Below, one piece after another: positions 21,705 through 25,977 of a DNA stretch of 25,977 nt. The stretch comes from DAOTWP01 sp034435675. Lineage in GTDB: Bacteria > Chloroflexota > Anaerolineae > Aggregatilineales > Phototrophicaceae. Location of the stretch: positions 1 through 25,977 of the forward strand of contig DAOTWP010000040.1 in assembly GCA_034435675.1 (NCBI GenBank). The letters run 5' to 3'. The notes under the pieces were generated by a model that had not been told where the DNA came from, ran no database searches, and was given only the letters and a program-made list of their open reading frames with translations. A program made the translations under genes and the position numbers. Position 1 is the stretch's first letter; each line of letters opens with the position of its first letter.

Positions 21705-21735
21705 AGGCACGCTCAACCGGGCGTGCCTTTTGGTT
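21705..21735 (+). terminator. Rho-independent terminator of the atp operon
   Basis: AGGCACGC (21705-21712) and GCGTGCCT (21721-21728) form a perfect 8-base stem with an 8-base loop, followed by TTTGGTTTT. It lies 27 bases after the atpF stop and ends the F0 unit before any F1 gene. Confidence 0.88.
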
Positions 21736-21750
21736 TTGGCGCGGGTGCGA

Positions 21751-21779
21751 TTGTGTTCTGGCGCTTCAACGACTATGAT
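21751..21779 (+). promoter_or_regulatory. Promoter for murE
   Basis: TTGTGT (21751-21756), a 17-base spacer and TATGAT (21774-21779), directly after the atp terminator and 43 bases before the murE start. Confidence 0.65.
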
Positions 21780-21822
21780 AGAGAGCGTGACAGGGTAGCA
21801 GCACTACTGAGGAATATCATCC

Positions 21823-23376
21823 ATGCAGCGTAAGGCACTGACCGACATCCTGCGCATTCTGCCGGACATCCTCAGCACCAGCGGGGATGTGCAGAACACC
21901 ACCATCGTGAACCCAGTGGTCGAAACGGATCAAGAAGTCGAAATGGGCGGCGTTTTTGTCGCGCGCACGGGGCGCAGCGTTGACGGTCACGAGTATATCC
22001 GTTCTGCTATCGAACGCGGCGCTGCCGCGATTGTGGGCGAACGCGCAATGGGCACGCTGTCGGTGCCCTATATTCAGGTCAGCGATACTCAGCGGGCAGT
22101 GGGGCTGCTGGCATCGGCGTATTATGGCTTTCCCTCGCACAAAATGACTATCGTCGGCGTGACCGGCACAGACGGCAAAACCACCACCAGTCACCTGATT
22201 CACAGTGTCCTGCGCGAATTTACTGGCGGGCGCGCCGGGCTGGTCAGCACCATCGCGGCGGATCTGGGCGATGCGATGGTCGATACCGGGCTGCATGTAA
22301 CCACGCCCACCGCTCCGGAAATTCAGAAGTTTCTGGCGCAGATGGTGCGCCGGGGACTGACCCATGCCGTGCTGGAAATGACCAGTCACGGGCTGGCACA
22401 GGGACGGCTTTCGGGTGTGGCGATTGATGTGGCAGTGCTGACCAACGTGACACACGAACATCTCGATTATCATGGAAGCTTCGAGGCATATCGTGCTGCA
22501 AAGGGCATCATGTTCGACATGCTCAGCCGCACACGCCGCAAACGCGGGCAGCCCAAGTATTCCATTATCAATGCGGACGATGCCAACGCCGACTATTTCC
22601 GCCGTTTTCATGTCAACCGTTCGTTCAGCTATGGGCTGGTTAATCCGGCGCGTTATCGTGCGGAAGACCCGATCTATTTGCCCACCGGTACACAATTCGA
22701 GGTCGAGGGCGAGTTGTTTATCAGCGATCTTGTCGGCGAATTTAACCTGCTCAACCTGCTGGCGGCGATTGCGACTGCCCGCGTGATGGGCGTTGAAGTC
22801 GCCTCGGTACGGCGTGGGCTAGAGCAGGTCAAGGGCATTCCGGGGCGTATGGAACGTATCTACGAAGGGCAGGAGTTTACGGCGATTGTTGATTTTGCGC
22901 ACACCCCGAATGCCCTGCGGCGGGCGCTGGAAACGGCGCGCGTGATGTTGCAGCGCAGCGCACGCGGCGGCGAACGCGCCCGGCTGATTGCCGTGTTTGG
23001 CAGCGCCGGGCTGCGGGACCGCGAAAAACGCCGCATGATGGCGGAAGTTGCCACGGAACTGGCGGACTTCAGCATTTTTACGGCGGAGGACCCGCGCACA
23101 GAGTCGCTCGACGACATTCTGGAAGAAATGGCGCAGGGGGCGATCAGTGTTGGCGGCGTGGAGAACCAGACGTTTATCCGCATCCGTGACCGTGGGCTGG
23201 CGCTGTACACAGCCTGCCAGCAGGCAGCGCGGGGGGATATCGTGATGGCGTGCGGCAAAGGGCACGAACAGAGCATGTGCTTTGGCACTACCGAGTATCC
23301 CTGGGATGACCGCGAAGGGCTGCGCGCCGCGCTGCGCGGCAGACCGCTGCAAACCCTGCCCACCGCGCAGGAATGA
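21823..23376 (+). CDS. murE: UDP-N-acetylmuramyl-tripeptide synthetase (MurE-type)
   Basis: A 517-residue cytoplasmic Mur ligase that adds the third stem residue (diaminopimelate, lysine or ornithine) to UDP-MurNAc-L-Ala-D-Glu using ATP. Three domains are visible: an N-terminal UDP-binding part with GGVFVARTGRSVDGHEYI, a central ATP domain with GVTGTDGKTTT (112-122) and TNVTHEHLDYHG, and a C-terminal domain with VDFAHTPNALRRAL and ACGKGHEQ. Where diaminopimelate-type enzymes have DNPR, this one has EDPR (422-425): the Arg is kept, the Asp and Asn are changed. The residue added is therefore uncertain, and ornithine is possible. ATG 21823 has GAGGA nine bases upstream. It stands apart from other mur genes and is followed by a glycosyltransferase. 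Confidence 0.9.
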   Translation: MQRKALTDILRILPDILSTSGDVQNTTIVNPVVETDQEVEMGGVFVARTGRSVDGHEYIRSAIERGAAAIVGERAMGTLSVPYIQVSDTQRAVGLLASAYYGFPSHKMTIVGVTGTDGKTTTSHLIHSVLREFTGGRAGLVSTIAADLGDAMVDTGLHVTTPTAPEIQKFLAQMVRRGLTHAVLEMTSHGLAQGRLSGVAIDVAVLTNVTHEHLDYHGSFEAYRAAKGIMFDMLSRTRRKRGQPKYSIINADDANADYFRRFHVNRSFSYGLVNPARYRAEDPIYLPTGTQFEVEGELFISDLVGEFNLLNLLAAIATARVMGVEVASVRRGLEQVKGIPGRMERIYEGQEFTAIVDFAHTPNALRRALETARVMLQRSARGGERARLIAVFGSAGLRDREKRRMMAEVATELADFSIFTAEDPRTESLDDILEEMAQGAISVGGVENQTFIRIRDRGLALYTACQQAARGDIVMACGKGHEQSMCFGTTEYPWDDREGLRAALRGRPLQTLPTAQE

Positions 23377-23425
23377 ACACCCGACCGCGATGCAGCAGTC
23401 AAGCCCGCGCCTTGCAGGAAACCTG

Positions 23426-25186
23426 ATGCCGCGCCAAGCGCGTGCCCGTCGTCTCAATCGCGCTGAATGGGCGTTTGTGACTCTGCTGCTGCTGCTCGCC
23501 GCCGCGCTGCGTATTGTCGGCATCACTTACGGGCAGCCTGACCCAGCTTACGATCCCGCGCTTGCCCCGCACGGGCTGGTCAATGAAAACATTCCCATTC
23601 ACCCGGACGAATTTCTCTTTGTCACACGCCCGCTGCGCATGGTGCTGACCGGGCAGTTGAATCCAAAGTTTTTCCACAACCCCTCCCTGATGAACAATCT
23701 CAACTTCGTCACCTTCTGGCTGACGGACGCAGGCAATGGGCTGTCCATGGCAGATCGTGACCTGCAGACGGTCAGCGGGCGCAGCTTTGCGCCGTTTCAC
23801 CTGTACGTGATCGGGCGGGTGTATTCGACACTGGGTGGGCTGCTGGCAGTGGCGGGGGCATATGCACTGGCGCGGCAGATGGGCGGCAGGTGGGCGGCGG
23901 CGGCGTCCGGGCTGCTGGCGGCGCTGGCGCTGCCGTTGGTGCAGCACGCGCACTACACCACCACGAGCAGCCTCGCGGCGGGGTTCACTACGCTGGCAGT
24001 GCTGGCGAGCTTCACGGCACTGGCGGCACAGCACAAACAGGCGGGCGTTCAATGGCGCTGGGGACTGCCGCTGCTGCTGGCGGGCGTGGCGGCAGGGCTG
24101 GCGGCGGGCAGTCGTTACAATGCAGCGGCGGTGGCGCTTGTCGTCGGTTTAACCGGGCTGGTGCTGCTCTTTCGCGCGCGTGGCAGTGGGCACAACCGCC
24201 GTGCGCTGCTGGTTGTGCTGCTCAGCTTTGCCGCCCTGCCGCTGGTCTTCCTGCTGACAACTCCCTGGGTCATTTTCGATACCGCCTTCTTTCTGGAAGA
24301 ATTTCGCTTCATCACCGCGCAGTATATTGAAGGCGCGGGCATTGAGTACACCGTTTCACCCTGGATAGGACTGCTGCTGGAGTACCGCTATCTGGCGCTG
24401 TTTGGGCTGGGCTTTCCGGCGGCGCTGGCGGCATTGTGGGGGCTGCTGCTAGCCCTTGCCGGGCGCATCCGGCGGGCGGCAGCGCCGGGCGACGATGTGC
24501 GCCTGTTCAGCGCAATCCTGCTGCTGTATCTGCTGGCGTACAGTCTGGTGGTGCTGCGCACCGCGCGCCCCAGCTATACCGACCAGATGCTTGTGCCCAT
24601 CCTGCCGCAGTGCGCCGTGTTCGCCGGGCTGGGTGCGGCGTGGTTCATCCGGCGGTTGGCAGCGTCAGGGCTGCGGTTGTCCTTGATGCGGGTGACAGCG
24701 CCGCTGCTGGTTGCTGCGTTGTGTGTTGTGCCGCTGCTGCTCTCGGTACAGGCGGTCAGCCTGTTCGCCCAGCGGGACACCCGCTATATGATGCAGGCGT
24801 GGATCTATGCCAACCTGCCACCCGGCACGCGCGTTCACCTGTTGGGTCCGTACAATGTGCCGCTTGACCAGAGTCTCTATCCCTGGACTCAGACCTACGG
24901 CGACCAGCCGTTCCTCTCGCCGGAGGCGATTCGCGCGACCGGGGCGGACTATCTGCTGCTGTCCGACGCGCTCTACTGGGACTTGCAGCGTTCGGTGGAC
25001 GTGATTCCGCCGGAGACGCGCCAGCAGGTGTACGACTATCTGGCGCTGCTGGATGCCGCTTTCGTGCGCGCTGCCAGTATCCCGCGCCCGGTAGTACTGG
25101 GCTATGACTGGATGATTCATACAGGCACTTACTGGCATCAACCCGGATTGACGCTATACTGTATCGCGTGTTCGGCGGAGCCGTAA
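23426..25186 (+). CDS. GT39/ArnT-like membrane glycosyltransferase (GT-C fold)
   Basis: A 586-residue membrane protein, predicted to use a lipid-linked sugar donor on the outer face of the membrane. After a basic N-terminus, a first helix (about 15-32) leads to the outside loop with HPDE (Asp61, Glu62), the acidic pair expected of the PMT/ArnT family. Around ten further hydrophobic segments follow, rich in Leu and Ala, with a soluble C-terminal domain of about 120 residues. The frame is open far upstream into murE. ATG 23426 has AGGAA five bases before it, better than ATG 23390, which has no close ribosome site. The acceptor (protein, lipid or polysaccharide) is unknown. It follows murE by 49 bases and may share its message. 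Confidence 0.8.
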   Translation: MPRQARARRLNRAEWAFVTLLLLLAAALRIVGITYGQPDPAYDPALAPHGLVNENIPIHPDEFLFVTRPLRMVLTGQLNPKFFHNPSLMNNLNFVTFWLTDAGNGLSMADRDLQTVSGRSFAPFHLYVIGRVYSTLGGLLAVAGAYALARQMGGRWAAAASGLLAALALPLVQHAHYTTTSSLAAGFTTLAVLASFTALAAQHKQAGVQWRWGLPLLLAGVAAGLAAGSRYNAAAVALVVGLTGLVLLFRARGSGHNRRALLVVLLSFAALPLVFLLTTPWVIFDTAFFLEEFRFITAQYIEGAGIEYTVSPWIGLLLEYRYLALFGLGFPAALAALWGLLLALAGRIRRAAAPGDDVRLFSAILLLYLLAYSLVVLRTARPSYTDQMLVPILPQCAVFAGLGAAWFIRRLAASGLRLSLMRVTAPLLVAALCVVPLLLSVQAVSLFAQRDTRYMMQAWIYANLPPGTRVHLLGPYNVPLDQSLYPWTQTYGDQPFLSPEAIRATGADYLLLSDALYWDLQRSVDVIPPETRQQVYDYLALLDAAFVRAASIPRPVVLGYDWMIHTGTYWHQPGLTLYCIACSAEP

Positions 25187-25281
25187 TGTGCTTTGTATGC
25201 CGCCACTATTGTGCCAGAACATGACAAACAGCGCGGAAGAAGCGTTGCATTTGCGGCGTGTAAGCATTGTAGGAATTGTGG

Positions 25282-25287
25282 TACAAT
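25282..25287 (+). promoter_or_regulatory. Candidate extended -10 before the GT2 gene
   Basis: TACAAT with TG one base upstream, 31 bases before the GTG start. There is no good -35. It sits in an imperfect palindrome (GGAATTGT-GGT-ACAATCC, 25272-25289). The 132-base gap before the GT2 gene holds nothing else that I could support. Confidence 0.4.
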
Positions 25288-25318
25288 CCGCGCAACGGTT
25301 CAGGAAGTCAGGTGTTGT

Positions 25319-25977
25319 GTGATCGATCTGGGGATCGTTATCGTCAACTGGAATACACGCGATTTGCTGGCAAAGTGTTTGCAAACCGTCTATGCCAGTG
25401 CTGGCGATTTTACCTATCGCGTGCTGGTGGTAGACAACGCATCGACCGATGGCAGCGCTGACATGGTGCGGCAGCATTTTCCGCAGGCAGAACTGCTGGT
25501 CAGTGCAGAGAATGTCGGTTACCCGCGCGGCAACAACAGCGGGCTGCGTGCACTGGGCTATCATGCTGCCGGGCAGGTGGACGCCGCTGCACCCCGTTAC
25601 GCGCTGCTGCTTAACCCTGATACGGAAGTGCCAGCCGACGCGCTGCACCACATGGTGCAGTATATGGATGCCCATCCTGAAATCGGCGTCGCCGGACCCA
25701 AACTGGTGCTGGCGGATGGCAAGCTCGATCTTGCCTGCCGCCGCAGTTTTCCCACACCGGTTGTTGCGTTTTATCATTATTCCGGTTTAGCGAAACTCTT
25801 TCCGAATAGCCCCCGTTTTGCACGTTACAACATGACGTTTATGGACCCCAACACCGAAATCGAGGTGGATTCGGTCGTGGGTGCGTATATGCAGGTGCGG
25901 CGTGAAGCCATTGACGCGGTGGGGCTGCTGGACGAAATATTCTTTATGTACGGAGAGGATTTAGATTGGGCTTACCG
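25319..25977 (+). CDS. GT2 family glycosyltransferase (cut by window end)
   Basis: The first 219 residues of a cytoplasmic inverting glycosyltransferase of the rhamnosyltransferase-like GT2 group, which builds surface polysaccharides from nucleotide sugars. The GT-A fold is clear: IVIVNWNTRDLLAKCL at the start, VVDNASTDGS (37-46), NVGYPRGNNSGLR (65-77), LLNPDTEV (97-104) with Asp101 in the metal position, and near the cut GAYMQVRREA and EDLDW, the catalytic-base region. The start is GTG 25319, with AGGAAG nine bases upstream; no ATG fits. No stop occurs before 25977, so the end lies outside. With the GT39-like gene it suggests an envelope-glycan locus. Confidence 0.88.
   Translation, partial: MIDLGIVIVNWNTRDLLAKCLQTVYASAGDFTYRVLVVDNASTDGSADMVRQHFPQAELLVSAENVGYPRGNNSGLRALGYHAAGQVDAAAPRYALLLNPDTEVPADALHHMVQYMDAHPEIGVAGPKLVLADGKLDLACRRSFPTPVVAFYHYSGLAKLFPNSPRFARYNMTFMDPNTEIEVDSVVGAYMQVRREAIDAVGLLDEIFFMYGEDLDWAY

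Noticed and set aside
1..25977. CRISPR arrays, tRNA or rRNA genes, phage or plasmid modules
   Set aside because: No regularly spaced repeats, tRNA-like folds, rRNA stretches, integrases or replication genes were recognised on either strand.

Overview
The window looks like a chromosomal segment of a GC-rich bacterium, most plausibly a Chloroflexota (Anaerolineae-like) genome. That placement is an inference from the gene set: FemAB-type peptidoglycan transferases, MurE, a GH127 glycosidase, a nuo cluster with two NuoM genes, an unusual F0 operon, and an intergenic C/G-rich inverted-repeat element of a kind I associate with such genomes. No rRNA, tRNA, CRISPR array, transposase or integrase was seen.

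Layout. Positions 1-63 hold the tail of a + strand gene, followed by a good terminator. From 145 to 8076 all genes are on the minus strand: an epoxide-hydrolase-like enzyme, a DUF4037 nucleotidyltransferase-like protein and a histidine phosphatase (145-2806); a FemAB transferase and a GH127 beta-L-arabinofuranosidase (3172-6179); two nested-palindrome elements (6308-6578); then a small tRNA-binding protein and a second FemAB transferase (6618-8076). At 8077-8436 is a divergent promoter region. From 8437 all genes are on the + strand: nuoA-H-J-K-L-M-M2-N (8437-18288), then atpZ-atpB-atpE-atpF (18517-21677) ending in a clear terminator, then murE, a GT39-like membrane glycosyltransferase and a GT2 glycosyltransferase cut by the window end.

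The energy genes are the remarkable part. The nuo cluster encodes only the membrane arm of complex I (no NuoB, C, D, E, F, G or I). It carries two different NuoM genes in a row, and its NuoL has a lateral helix region about 25-30 residues longer than usual. This is the combination expected of a complex I with a fourth antiporter-like subunit. The second NuoM lacks the TM7 lysine that is normally central to proton transfer. The atp operon likewise encodes only the membrane part and the stator: AtpB carries an inserted outside loop of about 190 residues with a long coiled coil and a Cys/His cluster, and AtpF has a signal-peptide-like N-terminus, an acidic outside segment and a delta-subunit C-terminal domain fused to its end. 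The catalytic sectors of both machines must lie elsewhere if they exist.

The remaining genes point to cell-envelope work: MurE adds the third residue of the peptidoglycan stem, FemAB proteins build interpeptide branches from aminoacyl-tRNA, and the GT39/GT2 enzymes glycosylate lipid or protein acceptors. All calls rest on reading motifs by eye; no search was run.
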